From NCBI RefSeq assembly GCF_000597725.1, contig NZ_JFBL01000012.1, positions 30,854-94,853 on the forward strand: DNA of 64,000 bases, given 5' to 3'. This document shows positions 56,126 through 64,000 of the stretch, one piece after another (position 1 is the stretch's first letter; each line of letters starts with the position of its first letter). Position numbers and translations under genes: made by a program. The DNA is from Sulfurospirillum arcachonense DSM 9755. GTDB lineage: Bacteria; Campylobacterota; Campylobacteria; Campylobacterales; Sulfurospirillaceae. The notes under the pieces were generated by a model that had not been told where the DNA came from, ran no database searches, and saw only the letters and a program-made list of their open reading frames with translations.

Positions 56126-56764
56126 ATGAATATTTCAAAAATTATTTTTTTAGCCATTATTGGTATTATTTTTTTTCAATTTATCAATTCAACTGATGAA
56201 GAATTTGATGGGGCAATTATGTTACCCTTAGATACTAAAATTCTTGCCTTTGGTGATAGCATCACTTATGGTTATCATGTTGATAAAGACAAAAGTTATC
56301 CTACACAACTGTCAAAACTCTTAAATACTGAAGTGATCAATGCTGGAGTAAATGGAGAGATGAGCAATGCTGGGCTAAAAAGACTCCCTACTCTCTTAGA
56401 AAAATATAAACCACAAATTTTAATCATATGCCATGGAGGAAATGATATCCTTAGAAAAAAAAGCTTATTAAAAGCAAAAGAGAATATTGCAAATATGATA
56501 AAAATTGCTCAAGAAAAAAAAATACAAGTATTTCTTATTGGTGTCCCAACACTTGAAGTTTTAACCTTATCTACTGCAGAGATTTATCATGAATTATCGA
56601 CTGAATTTGGTGTTCCACTAGATAGTGAAACACTAGAAGACATACTAAGTGATAATACTTTAAAAATAGATCAAATCCATCCTAATGAAGATGGATATAG
56701 AATTCTTAGTAATCACATTGCTACATTAGTAACTGAAAATTATTTACCCCCTCAAGCGTTTTAA
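56126..56764 (+). CDS. GDSL-family esterase/lipase
   Basis: A 212-residue SGNH hydrolase with an N-terminal hydrophobic segment (MNISKIIFLAIIGIIFFQF) acting as signal peptide or anchor. Blocks are I (LAFGDSITYGYHV, nucleophile Ser), II (INAGVNGEMSNAG), III (ICHGGNDILR) and V (DQIHPNEDGYRIL, catalytic Asp/His). It resembles TesA-type arylesterase/thioesterase proteins acting in the periplasm. Its end overlaps the convergent 84-residue gene by 21 bases. The natural substrate is unknown. Confidence 0.87.
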   Translation: MNISKIIFLAIIGIIFFQFINSTDEEFDGAIMLPLDTKILAFGDSITYGYHVDKDKSYPTQLSKLLNTEVINAGVNGEMSNAGLKRLPTLLEKYKPQILIICHGGNDILRKKSLLKAKENIANMIKIAQEKKIQVFLIGVPTLEVLTLSTAEIYHELSTEFGVPLDSETLEDILSDNTLKIDQIHPNEDGYRILSNHIATLVTENYLPPQAF

Positions 56765-56998
56765 TAACTCTTTTGCATAATCATCAACCATAACAATTAA
56801 TTCTGATTCTTCTATATTAATCATTTTATCAGCAGTGGGTACATTGTTTTGTAAAACTACAAATTGCGTACATATTTTATATAACTCTTGAGCTTCCATT
56901 TTAACCATCTCTTCTAAAACATCTTCTGGCAAATTTTTGGCTTGTAATTGATGTAATGAAGTTATATTAGCTAAAAATTGTTCTATTACAGGATTCAT
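56744..56998 (-). CDS. Small conserved-looking helical protein, function unknown
   Basis: An 84-residue protein that I do not recognise. It is mostly helical and acidic: MNPVIEQFLANITSLHQLQA, LEEMVKMEAQELYKICTQF, then EESELIVMVDDYAKELLKRL. There is no signal peptide, and a single cysteine is present. GGAATATT lies ahead of the ATG as a weak ribosome site. It converges on the GDSL esterase gene with a 21-base overlap and is divergent from the symporter pair across 343 bases. Codon use is in keeping with its neighbours, so it is probably real. Confidence 0.6.
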   Translation of the reverse strand: MNPVIEQFLANITSLHQLQAKNLPEDVLEEMVKMEAQELYKICTQFVVLQNNVPTADKMINIEESELIVMVDDYAKELLKRLRG

Positions 56999-57341
56999 TA
57001 ATATTCCTTATTTTTTAGTGGAATTATGCCATAATCTAAAAACTGTGTATTAATGTAACTTTATTTAAACTTCAAAACCTAAATAAATCTAATAAAAATA
57101 TTTTCAATCTTATTTTACATCTATATAATTTACATAAAGTAACTTATATAAATTTTATGTATCAATTTACTTCTATTATGATAATAATATATTTTTAAAT
57201 GTTTCATATTTACACATAATAAGATATATTTGTTACTTTTTCAAGAAAAATTCACTTTGCTATGATAATGCTATTTTGGAATTCTATGATTAATGTGAAG
57301 CAAATGTTAATAGAACATTTAAAATAATATAAGGAGACCCT
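56999..57341. other. 343-base AT-rich intergenic region upstream of the symporter genes
   Basis: I see no gene, tRNA or terminator here. The sequence is strongly AT-rich with runs such as ATAATAATATATT, fitting a divergent promoter region for the 84-residue gene (leftward) and the DUF4212/symporter operon (rightward). TATGATAAT at 57260-57268 is a possible -10 element. AAGGAG at 57331-57336 is the ribosome site of the first symporter gene. The extent suggests room for activator sites, but no convincing dyad is visible. Confidence 0.5.
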
Positions 57342-57596
57342 ATGAACAAGGAAGCTGCTGAAGCTTATTGGAAAGAGAACATCGCAACAATTCTCAAATT
57401 GTTAGTTGTTTGGTTTGTCGTTTCTTATGGTTGCGGTATCATCTTCATAGATGAACTAAACGCTATCAATTTTGGAGGATTTAAACTAGGATTTTGGTTT
57501 GCACAACAAGGTGCAATGTATGTCTTCGTTGTTCTTATTTTTGTTTATGCAAAAATGATGGAAAAAATCGAAGAAAAATATGATGTTCACGAATAA
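57342..57596 (+). CDS. DUF4212 family small subunit of a sodium/solute symporter
   Basis: An 84-residue membrane protein with two hydrophobic helices: EAYWKENIATILKLLVVWFV, then GFWFAQQGAMYVFVVLIFVY. The YWKxN start, WFxxS-G-GI pattern and C-terminal EKIEEKYDVHE are typical of DUF4212. These proteins are nearly always encoded just before an SSS-family symporter of the acetate/lactate (VC_2705) type and probably form its small subunit. The symporter gene follows 14 bases later. Confidence 0.88.
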   Translation: MNKEAAEAYWKENIATILKLLVVWFVVSYGCGIIFIDELNAINFGGFKLGFWFAQQGAMYVFVVLIFVYAKMMEKIEEKYDVHE

Positions 57597-57610
57597 GTAA
57601 GGGGAATATA

Positions 57611-59512
57611 ATGGAATTACAAAGTTTAATTTATCTATTTGTTGGTCTATCATTTGCCCTTTATATTGGTATTGCTATTTGGGCAAGAGCTGGGTCAACT
57701 AAAGAATTTTATGTCGCAGGTGGTGGTGTACATCCTATAGCAAATGGTATGGCAACTGGTGCTGATTGGATGAGTGCTGCTTCTTTTATCTCACTAGCAG
57801 GTATTGTTTCGCTAAAAGGTAGTGATGGTGGTGCTTATTTAATGGGTTGGACAGGTGGTTACGTACTACTTGCAATGCTTTTAGCGCCATATTTAAGAAA
57901 ATTTGGAAAATTTACTGTTCCTGATTTTGTTGGTGATAGATACTATTCTGATATTGCACGTACGGTTGCTGTTATATGTGTAATCTTTATTTCATTTACC
58001 TATGTTGCAGGACAAATGAGAGGTGTTGGTATCGTTTTTTCAAGATTCTTACAAGTTGATGTAAATACTGGTGTTCTTATAGGAATGGCCGTTGTATTTG
58101 TATATGCTGTTCTTGGAGGAATGAAAGGGATTACTTATACTCAAGTAGCCCAATATTGTGTTATGATTTTTGCATTTACTGTTCCAGCAATTTTTCTATC
58201 ACTTCAAGTTACTGAAACTTTTTTACCTCAAATTGGTTTTGGAGGAACTATTCCTTTCCAATTTGATGATGGTATAAAAATGATAGAATCTGGAACTTAT
58301 CTACTTCATGCACTTGATACTTCCATGACTGATTTAGGTTTTGGAATGTATACAACAAGCCATAGTGGAACTTGGAATGTATTTATGTTAACAACAGCAC
58401 TAATGCTCGGAACTGCTGGTCTTCCACATGTTATTGTTAGATTTTTTACAACACCTACTGTAAAAGGTGCACGTATATCAGCTGGTTGGGCTTTAGTATT
58501 TATTGCTATTCTTTATACACAAATTCCAGCAGTTGCAGGTTTTGCTCGTCTAAACTTGATTAAAAATTTACAAAATGTTGATTATGCTAAATTTGTTGAC
58601 AATAAAGCTGTACAACTAGATGGTACTGCAAATCCTGGAACTTGGTTTAAAAACTGGGAAAATTCTGGACTTATTGGTTGGACAGATAGAAATGGTGATG
58701 GGAAAATACAATTTGCTGCTGGTAAAGCATTTGAAGGCAAAGGTAAACCAAAATATGATGGAGATAAAAGAGGAGCAAGTGGTGAGCGTTTAACTACAAA
58801 CTCTATGCCTCCTCATACTGCAAGTGCTGAAGAAATGAGAGCAAATAGCAAAATAGTGAATGAGCTTTATTTAGATAGAGATATTATTGTTCTTGCAAAT
58901 CCTGAAATTGCAGGTCTTCCTAACTGGGTAATTGCTATTATTGCAGCCGGTGGTCTTGCAGCTGCACTTTCAACTGCTGCTGGTTTACTTTTAGTTATTT
59001 CAACCTCTATTTCACATGATCTTTTAGGACAAGTTCTTATGAAAGATCCTGAAACAGGTAAATCAAAACTCAGTGAGAAAGCAGAACTATTAAGTGCTCG
59101 TTTAGCAGCTATTGTTGCTATTTGTGTTGCTGGATACTTAGGTATTAACCCTCCAGGTTTTGTTGCACAAGTTGTTGCATTTGCCTTTGGGCTTGCAGCC
59201 GCTTCATTTTTTCCTGTAATTATTTTAGGAATTTTCTATAAAAGAATGAATAAAGAAGGTGCCATTGCAGGTATGGCAACTGGTCTTATCTTTACATTTG
59301 GATACATTGTATACTTTGTATTTATGGGTGGGGATAAAGCTGATTATCTTTTTGGAATTGCTCCAACTGGTATTGGTACTGTTGGTATGATTTTACACTT
59401 TATTGTTGCAATAGTTGTAAGTAAAGTTACTCCTCCACCTCCACAAGATATCCAAGATCTTGTTGAAAATATTAGAATCCCTAGAGGTGCTGGTTCAGCA
59501 CACGATCATTAG
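57611..59512 (+). CDS. Sodium:solute symporter, VC_2705/ActP-like subfamily
   Basis: A 633-residue SSS-family symporter with about 13 helices. Marks are FYVAGGGVHPIANGMATGAD, WMSAASFISLAGIVSLKGSD, GLPHVIVRFFTTPTVKGARI and LAAALSTAAGLLLVISTSIS, the sodium/substrate site region. A soluble loop of about 100 residues (TDRNGDGKIQFAAGKAFEGK) sits between helices, as in the VC_2705 subfamily. Close relatives import acetate, lactate or pyruvate with sodium. Its DUF4212 partner lies upstream and DUF294/exonuclease genes lie downstream, the usual setting. With lutABC 6 kb away, lactate or acetate is the likely substrate. Confidence 0.9.
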   Translation: MELQSLIYLFVGLSFALYIGIAIWARAGSTKEFYVAGGGVHPIANGMATGADWMSAASFISLAGIVSLKGSDGGAYLMGWTGGYVLLAMLLAPYLRKFGKFTVPDFVGDRYYSDIARTVAVICVIFISFTYVAGQMRGVGIVFSRFLQVDVNTGVLIGMAVVFVYAVLGGMKGITYTQVAQYCVMIFAFTVPAIFLSLQVTETFLPQIGFGGTIPFQFDDGIKMIESGTYLLHALDTSMTDLGFGMYTTSHSGTWNVFMLTTALMLGTAGLPHVIVRFFTTPTVKGARISAGWALVFIAILYTQIPAVAGFARLNLIKNLQNVDYAKFVDNKAVQLDGTANPGTWFKNWENSGLIGWTDRNGDGKIQFAAGKAFEGKGKPKYDGDKRGASGERLTTNSMPPHTASAEEMRANSKIVNELYLDRDIIVLANPEIAGLPNWVIAIIAAGGLAAALSTAAGLLLVISTSISHDLLGQVLMKDPETGKSKLSEKAELLSARLAAIVAICVAGYLGINPPGFVAQVVAFAFGLAAASFFPVIILGIFYKRMNKEGAIAGMATGLIFTFGYIVYFVFMGGDKADYLFGIAPTGIGTVGMILHFIVAIVVSKVTPPPPQDIQDLVENIRIPRGAGSAHDH

Positions 59513-59517
59513 GAAAC

Positions 59518-59545
59518 AAAGTACACTGTTTAGGCAGTGTACTTT
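59518..59545 (+). terminator. Hairpin after the symporter gene
   Basis: AAAGTACACTG (59518-59528) and CAGTGTACTTT (59535-59545) are perfect 11-base complements around TTTAGG, starting five bases after the symporter stop. The right arm ends in TTT and runs into ACCTAATTTAGTC. It is a strong RNA stem but with a poor U-tract, so it may terminate or act as a 3' stabiliser that separates the symporter pair from the DUF294 gene. Confidence 0.6.
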
Positions 59546-59621
59546 ACCTAATTTAGTCTTTTCTTAACTTATTTGTGTTAATTTAATAAAAGGCTAAAAA
59601 TCAATTCTCTAAAGGTTTCAC

Positions 59622-61436
59622 ATGAGTTTACATGACCAAGAAACGTTTTTAAAATCTATTCATCCATTTGATTTACTTACTCCAAGAGAATTAACAAAAG
59701 CAGTTAATTCTATGGATATTGCTTATTATCAAAAAGACACCACTCTGATATCTCCTGAGAATTCTTCAGAATTTTTATATATTATTGTTAAAGGGGAAGT
59801 TGGAGAATATCACAATGACGAATTAGTAAAAGTCTACAATAAATCTAATACTTTTGATGCAGATTCACTTATCTATGACAAAACTGAAGAGAGTTTTATT
59901 GTTTTAGAAGAGCTTATCTGTTTTGAAATGAAAAAAAAAGATTTTAAATCTCTCATAGATTCAAATGCTACTTTTAAAAACTTTTACATTAATGACTTGG
60001 CAAATAAAATTCAATCTGCTAAACAAAAAGAGTATACCACTCAAATGTCTAGTTTTATGATTGCAAGAGTAAGTGATTCATATCTTCATGCTCCTTGTAT
60101 AGTCGATACAAATACATCTATTATGGATGCTTTACAACAGATGGAAGAGATAAAAACAAACTGTATTTTAGTACAAAACAAAGATACCCTAGGCATCGTA
60201 ACAGATAGTATACTAAGACACCATATTTTATACAATAACTATGATAAATTTGCACCTATTGGTCCAATAGCTCGTAGTCCTATTATTTGTATTGAACATG
60301 ATGACTTTTTATTTAATGCACTTTTATCCTTTACAAAAAATTCTATCAAAAGAATTGTTGTAAAAAAAGATAATAAAGTTATAGGTATCTTAGAGCAGCT
60401 TGATCTTCTGAGCTATTTTGCAAATCATACTTATATTGTTGCTGTTCAAATCAAAAAAGCAAACTCCATAGAAGAGTTAAAATTGGCAAGTCATGATTTT
60501 ATAAATATTATCAAAAAACTTCATGCAAAAGGTACAAAAGTAGAGTATATATCTAAGCTTATTTCTGAATTAAATGAAAAGATATATGAAAAACTCTATG
60601 AAATGATAGTACCAAAAGAGTTAGCACAAAATGCATGTTTAATTGTAATGGGTAGTGAAGGAAGAAAAGAGCAAATGCTCAAAACTGACCAAGATAATGC
60701 ACTAATAATTAGCAATGATAGTGATACGGAAGAGTATGAAAAATATATGCAAAAGTTTACAACAACTCTCATCGACTTTGGATTTCCAAAATGTGAGGGA
60801 AATATCATGGTTTCCAATAAATATTGGAGAAAAAATATTCAAGACTATAAAAATGAAATAGACAGATGGCTAGAAGCTCCAAGTGGTGATGATTATATGT
60901 ACTTAGCAATATTTTTTGATTCTATTGTAGTAGCTGGAAAACCTGAGTTATTAAAAGAATTAAAAGACATGATTTATGAACGAGTCAAAGATAGAAGTGT
61001 CTTTATGGCAAACTTTGCAAAAGCTGCTTTACTTTTTGAAACACCTATTGGAATGTTTACTAACCTTATATCAAAAGACGATCAATTAGATATAAAAAAA
61101 GGTGGTATTTTTCCAATTGTTCAAGGGATAAGAAGCTTATCATTAGAAAATGGTATTACTGAAACAAATACAAATAGTAGAATTAGAGAATTAAAAAAAC
61201 TAAAAATACTTGATCCTAGTTTTGCTGGTGCTATAGAAGAAGCATTTGATACACTTTTAAACTTAAGACTACAAGAAAGACTAAGAAATGTTGTACATGA
61301 AGAAATCACAAATAATATGATTTGCATAACAAATCTCAACCTATTAGAAGCTGAACTTTTAAAAGATAGTTTCAAAATAGTCAATAAATTTAAAAGTTTT
61401 TTATCTCATCACTTTAAATTAACTATGGTTCAATAA
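59622..61436 (+). CDS. cNMP-binding / CBS / DUF294 putative nucleotidyltransferase
   Basis: A 604-residue cytoplasmic protein with four parts: a cyclic-nucleotide-binding-like fold (residues 1-115; FLYIIVKGEVGEY, then FDADSLIYD), a CBS pair (residues 150-275; VDTNTSIMDALQQMEEIKTN, IKRIVVKKDNKVIGILEQLD), a DUF294 nucleotidyltransferase-like domain (residues 315-450; CLIVMGSEGRKEQMLKTDQD, then NA) with the GSxGR and DxD-type motifs, and a C-terminal helical substrate-binding domain (LRLQERLRNVV). Such proteins are the regular neighbours of acetate-type symporters and may control their activity by modification. It shares no overlap but lies one base from the exonuclease gene. Confidence 0.88.
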   Translation: MSLHDQETFLKSIHPFDLLTPRELTKAVNSMDIAYYQKDTTLISPENSSEFLYIIVKGEVGEYHNDELVKVYNKSNTFDADSLIYDKTEESFIVLEELICFEMKKKDFKSLIDSNATFKNFYINDLANKIQSAKQKEYTTQMSSFMIARVSDSYLHAPCIVDTNTSIMDALQQMEEIKTNCILVQNKDTLGIVTDSILRHHILYNNYDKFAPIGPIARSPIICIEHDDFLFNALLSFTKNSIKRIVVKKDNKVIGILEQLDLLSYFANHTYIVAVQIKKANSIEELKLASHDFINIIKKLHAKGTKVEYISKLISELNEKIYEKLYEMIVPKELAQNACLIVMGSEGRKEQMLKTDQDNALIISNDSDTEEYEKYMQKFTTTLIDFGFPKCEGNIMVSNKYWRKNIQDYKNEIDRWLEAPSGDDYMYLAIFFDSIVVAGKPELLKELKDMIYERVKDRSVFMANFAKAALLFETPIGMFTNLISKDDQLDIKKGGIFPIVQGIRSLSLENGITETNTNSRIRELKKLKILDPSFAGAIEEAFDTLLNLRLQERLRNVVHEEITNNMICITNLNLLEAELLKDSFKIVNKFKSFLSHHFKLTMVQ

Positions 61437-61437
61437 A

Positions 61438-62049
61438 ATGGTTCGTAATATCATAAGATATTTTAATAAAAAAAACCTTACAAATGAAGATTATAATTTC
61501 TTATTTTCTTCCCCTCCTCCTGATGAATTCATCGTCTATGACACAGAAACTACAGGATTAAATCCAAAAGTTGATGAAATACTCTCTATTGGAGCCGTAA
61601 AGATAAAGGGCAATAAAATTATAGCTTCACAAAAATTTGAACTTTTTGTTAAACCAACGAAAGAGATAAGTGAAGAAAGTATAAAAATACACCAAATTAG
61701 AAATATAGACTTACAAAATGGAAGTACTCCTCAAGAAGCAATTGATAAATTTTTATATTTTATAGGCTCTCGTCCTCTTGTTGGTTACTATTTAGAATTT
61801 GATATCAACATGATAAACAAATATTTAAAACCTTATTTAGGAATAAATTTACCAAATGAACAAATAGAAGTTTCAGGTATATACCATGACAAAAAAATAA
61901 AATTTATTCCTAATGGAATTATTGATTTACGATTTGATACTATTATGAATGATTTAGGACTTCCAATTTTTGGTAAGCATGATGCCATAAATGATGCTAT
62001 AATGACGGCTATGATGTTTATAAAACTCAAAAATATTTCAAAAATATAA
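61438..62049 (+). CDS. DnaQ-like 3'-5' exonuclease
   Basis: A 203-residue DEDD exonuclease. Exo I is FIVYDTETTGLNPKVDEILS, exo II is PLVGYYLEFDINMINKYL, and exo III is LPIFGKHDAINDAIMTAMMF with the HDAxxDA pattern, so all metal ligands are present. Genes of this type commonly follow DUF294 genes next to acetate symporters, where they may act on a nucleotide or RNA rather than proofread DNA. It could be mistaken for the polymerase III epsilon subunit, but the context argues against that. Confidence 0.87.
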   Translation: MVRNIIRYFNKKNLTNEDYNFLFSSPPPDEFIVYDTETTGLNPKVDEILSIGAVKIKGNKIIASQKFELFVKPTKEISEESIKIHQIRNIDLQNGSTPQEAIDKFLYFIGSRPLVGYYLEFDINMINKYLKPYLGINLPNEQIEVSGIYHDKKIKFIPNGIIDLRFDTIMNDLGLPIFGKHDAINDAIMTAMMFIKLKNISKI

Positions 62050-62069
62050 TTTACATGTAAAGGACAACT

Positions 62070-62420
62070 ATGCTAATAAAATCAATCAAAAATATCCAAA
62101 GTACTCCTATAGAAGCTGGAAGTGGTGCAAGTATGCAAATGCTAATTTCACCAGAAGATGCTCCAAACTTTGCTATGAGAAAATTTACGATTAAAGCCGG
62201 TGGCTTTATGCCATATCATACAAATACAGTCGAACATGAACAATATGTAATCAAAGGAACTGCAAAGGTAAATATAGCTGGTAAAGAATCTATTGTAAAA
62301 AAAGATGATGTTATTTTTATTCCTGCTGGAGTTGCTCACTCATACCATATAGAAGGAAATGAAGATTATGAATTTTTATGCCTTGTTCCTAATAAAACAG
62401 ATAAAATAGAGATGGCTTAA
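62070..62420 (+). CDS. Small cupin domain protein
   Basis: A 116-residue single-domain cupin. The first motif is FMPYHTNTVEHEQYVIKGTA with two His and a Glu as metal ligands, and the second is DDVIFIPAGVAHSYHIEGNE with the last His. Cupins of this size bind a metal and act as isomerases, dioxygenases or ligand sensors; no specific role is evident. The upstream gap carries TTTACATGTAAAGGA, in which the palindrome (core 62053) overlaps the ribosome site. It converges on cheR with a short hairpin across both stop codons. Confidence 0.8.
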   Translation: MLIKSIKNIQSTPIEAGSGASMQMLISPEDAPNFAMRKFTIKAGGFMPYHTNTVEHEQYVIKGTAKVNIAGKESIVKKDDVIFIPAGVAHSYHIEGNEDYEFLCLVPNKTDKIEMA

Positions 62421-62428
62421 AGCCATCT
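62410..62428. terminator. Bidirectional hairpin between the cupin gene and cheR
   Basis: AGATGGC (62410-62416) and GCCATCT (62422-62428) pair around TTAAA, extendable by TT/AA. It spans the cupin stop codon and reaches the cheR stop codon. Rightward it is followed by AACCTTTTG; leftward by CTATTTTATC. Both sides are T-rich enough for a weak bidirectional terminator. Confidence 0.55.
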
Positions 62429-63260
62429 AACCTTTTGTATAATAACAACTACTTCCAAAACCATGCTTTACAAAAGACTCATCTTTTGGTACTATATCAG
62501 CATGTCCAAGATAAATTCTTCCTTCATCTTTTAAAAGCTGATTAAATCTTTTCATTGTTTTAACACGAAACTCTTCGTCAAAATAAATAAGCATATTTCT
62601 CGAAAATATTATGTCATAATGTCCCATATTTAAAAAAGAATTCTCAAAAATATTCACTTGTGTAAACCTTACTGAAGGGAAAAGATGACGATTTACAGTA
62701 TACATATTATCACTTTTTATAAAATATTTATCTTTTAATGAATCATCTAACTTATGTAAAGAACGTTGGGAATATTCACCTTGATTTGCTTTTTTAATAG
62801 CTTCTGAGTTTATATCAATACCTGTAATAGTAAAATTTACAGATCTACTCATTTGTTCTGTTAACATCATTGACAAAGAATAAACTTCTTCGCCAGAAGC
62901 ACATGGAGCACATAAAATATTGATAGTCTGTCCTCTTTGTTTTGCAAAATCAATAGCTTCTTGAAGTTGTTTTTCTTCTCTGTAAAAATATGTTTCATTA
63001 ACTGTTAATAGATTAATTAGTTCTTGTCTCAAGTCACTTTTATATTGTATTGCCTCATGCAGTTCTTTAAAACTATGTAATTCTCTATCTTCACAAAAAA
63101 GTTTCATTTTAGTTTCTATGATACCTTTTTTCACAAATAAATCAACACCAATTTCGCGTTTTATGTAATGTAAAATATCATTTAAACCAAAAGTACTAAA
63201 CTCTTTTTTTTCCTCTTTTACTTCAATATCCTCAATAGGTGTCTTTTTTCTAAAAAACAT
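62427..63260 (-). CDS. cheR: Chemotaxis protein methyltransferase CheR
   Basis: A 277-residue SAM-dependent enzyme that methylates glutamates on chemoreceptors. An N-terminal helical domain leads to LLTVNETYFYREEKQLQEAI, the SAM site NILCAPCASGEEVYSLSMML, TGIDINSEAIKKANQGEYSQ and HYDIIFSRNMLIYFDEEFR, all characteristic of CheR. The N-terminus has a 35-residue Glu/Lys-rich leader. It shares one base with cheB and works against it in adaptation. A chemoreceptor gene lies just upstream on the same strand. Confidence 0.93.
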   Translation of the reverse strand: MFFRKKTPIEDIEVKEEKKEFSTFGLNDILHYIKREIGVDLFVKKGIIETKMKLFCEDRELHSFKELHEAIQYKSDLRQELINLLTVNETYFYREEKQLQEAIDFAKQRGQTINILCAPCASGEEVYSLSMMLTEQMSRSVNFTITGIDINSEAIKKANQGEYSQRSLHKLDDSLKDKYFIKSDNMYTVNRHLFPSVRFTQVNIFENSFLNMGHYDIIFSRNMLIYFDEEFRVKTMKRFNQLLKDEGRIYLGHADIVPKDESFVKHGFGSSCYYTKG

Positions 63261-63829
63261 TACACGCCTCCAAATTTCTTGATACTATTTATTATATTAT
63301 CTAAATTCATCATTTTTATATTAGCATTTAGTTCTATAGCTTTTTTAGGCATACCATAAACAATTGCACTCTCTTCACTTTCTGCTATACATAAAGCTCC
63401 TGCTTTTTGTAACTGAGATAAACCCTCTGCCCCATCATGTCCAATTCCAGTAAGTAATATCGCTAATATATCATAGTCTTTTACTAATTTAACAGCTGAA
63501 TGAAACATATGATCAACACTTGGATTATACAAAGAAGCTACATCTAAAGAATTTTCTAATTTTAATTCATACCCTCTTTTATATAATGCACAATGCTTTG
63601 CACATATATGTATAGTTGAGGCTTCTATATTATGTCTATCATCTGCTAAAAAAAAGTCAAAAGGAAGTTCATTATCAAACTGCTTAACAAAACTAGGGAT
63701 AAAAACAGGGTTCATATGTTGTGCAATAACAATGGGAATGCTAAAATAGGAATTTAAACTTACAAGTATTTTTTTTAAATGTCCAGGGCCCCCAGTAGAG
63801 GCCCCGATTAAAATAAGTTTTTCTTTCAT
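63260..63829 (-). CDS. cheB: Chemotaxis methylesterase CheB, catalytic domain only
   Basis: A 189-residue protein comprising just the CheB methylesterase domain. The catalytic triad is seen as Ser11 (IGASTGGPGHLK), His38 (IVIAQHMNP) and the Asp in LLTGIGHDGAEGL. The N-terminal response-regulator domain of classic CheB is absent, as in Campylobacter and Helicobacter relatives, so activation by CheA phosphorylation cannot occur in the usual way. It removes receptor methyl groups set by CheR. It starts six bases after the chemoreceptor stop and overlaps cheR by one base. Confidence 0.93.
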   Translation of the reverse strand: MKEKLILIGASTGGPGHLKKILVSLNSYFSIPIVIAQHMNPVFIPSFVKQFDNELPFDFFLADDRHNIEASTIHICAKHCALYKRGYELKLENSLDVASLYNPSVDHMFHSAVKLVKDYDILAILLTGIGHDGAEGLSQLQKAGALCIAESEESAIVYGMPKKAIELNANIKMMNLDNIINSIKKFGGV

Positions 63830-63835
63830 CTACTA

Positions 63836-64000
63836 TTAAGTTCTAAACTCAGCGAGTTTATCATTAAGTGTCTCAGTCATTTTATTTAAATGCTCAGCAG
63901 CACTTGCAATCTCTTCAACACTTCTTGCATTCTCAGTTGAAAGTCCATTGATTTTACTTACACTTTGTATTACATCTCCTATATCATCACCAGTTTGAAT
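63836..64000 (-). CDS. C-terminal end of a methyl-accepting chemotaxis protein (runs off the window edge)
   Basis: The leftward frame enters from the right edge and ends at a TAA (63838-63836), giving 54 codons. The peptide includes DVIQSVSKINGLSTENARSV and EEIASAAEHLNKMTETLNDK, then ends LAEFRT. This is the C-terminal coiled coil of a chemoreceptor and closely resembles the end of the receptor at 13363 ([20 protein letters not shown]). It is followed after six bases by cheB, so receptor, cheB and cheR are probably one transcript. Its sensor domain lies outside the window. Confidence 0.82.
   Translation of the reverse strand: MQTGDDIGDVIQSVSKINGLSTENARSVEEIASAAEHLNKMTETLNDKLAEFRT

Noticed and set aside
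61438..62049. DNA polymerase III epsilon (proofreading) subunit
   Set aside because: The DEDD exonuclease motifs fit, but the position behind a DUF294 gene and an acetate-type symporter is the setting of a different DnaQ-like family.

Overview
The window is an AT-rich chromosomal segment of a Campylobacterota (epsilonproteobacterial) organism. Three things indicate this: gene content specific to the group (HobA, the FliW/BamD/Lon neighbourhood, futalosine-type menaquinone synthesis through MqnC, stand-alone CheB and CheR); several gene orders known from Helicobacter and Campylobacter (nudH-lysC-hobA-holB-folP; tatB-tatC-queA; ilvC-minD-minE-dprA; rnr-holA-rpsF-ssb-rpsR; lon-bamD-fliW); and AT-rich codon use. 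I do not assign a genus. A free-living relative such as Sulfurimonas or an Arcobacter-type organism fits the lactate, glycerol-phosphate and sensory genes better than a gastric pathogen.

Layout. 1-8.8 kb: leftward housekeeping genes (ribF partial, tlyA, ligA, a periplasmic thioredoxin-like protein, a TSUP exporter, folP, holB, hobA, lysC, nudH). 8.9-12.3 kb: rightward hemW, tatB, tatC, queA. 12.3-15.2 kb: a flagellar-rod-like small protein, an ArsC/Spx-like protein, ruvX and a dCache chemoreceptor. 15.3-21.7 kb: leftward glpD, a polyamine-family ABC importer (potD-potA-potB-potC) and a glycerophosphodiester phosphodiesterase, suggesting a glycerophosphodiester or glycerol-3-phosphate utilisation locus. 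21.7-25.7 kb: dprA, a polysaccharide deacetylase-like protein, minE, minD, ilvC. 25.8-30.9 kb: HDOD protein, rnr, holA, rpsF, ssb, rpsR. 30.9-34.6 kb: lon, bamD, fliW. 34.8-41.2 kb: an accessory-looking cassette of a 1466-residue secreted Calx-beta/GON-like protein followed by three prepilin-like proteins, preceded by a sigma-54-like promoter. 41.2-46 kb: hpf, recG, an M16-like protein lacking the zinc motif, mqnC. 46-49.8 kb: a double rhodanese, a GGDEF/EAL protein, a LysE exporter and a 29-codon membrane ORF. 49.8-52.6 kb: lutABC for L-lactate oxidation. 52.6-57 kb: an EamA exporter, a two-sensor diguanylate cyclase, a GDSL esterase and a small unknown protein. 57.3-62.4 kb: a DUF4212/sodium-solute symporter pair with a cNMP/CBS/DUF294 protein and a DnaQ-type exonuclease, then a cupin. 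62.4-64 kb: cheR, cheB and the end of a chemoreceptor gene.

The most unexpected signal is not a gene. The palindrome TACATGTA, usually extended to TTTACATGTAAA, occurs 29 times by hand count. Twenty-five copies are inside genes, in all three codon phases (as LHV, TC or YM), several genes carry three copies, and one intergenic pair forms a perfect inverted repeat. A rough composition-based expectation is two or three copies. It resembles a HIP1-like or uptake-sequence-like word. I found no tRNA, rRNA, CRISPR array or insertion sequence.
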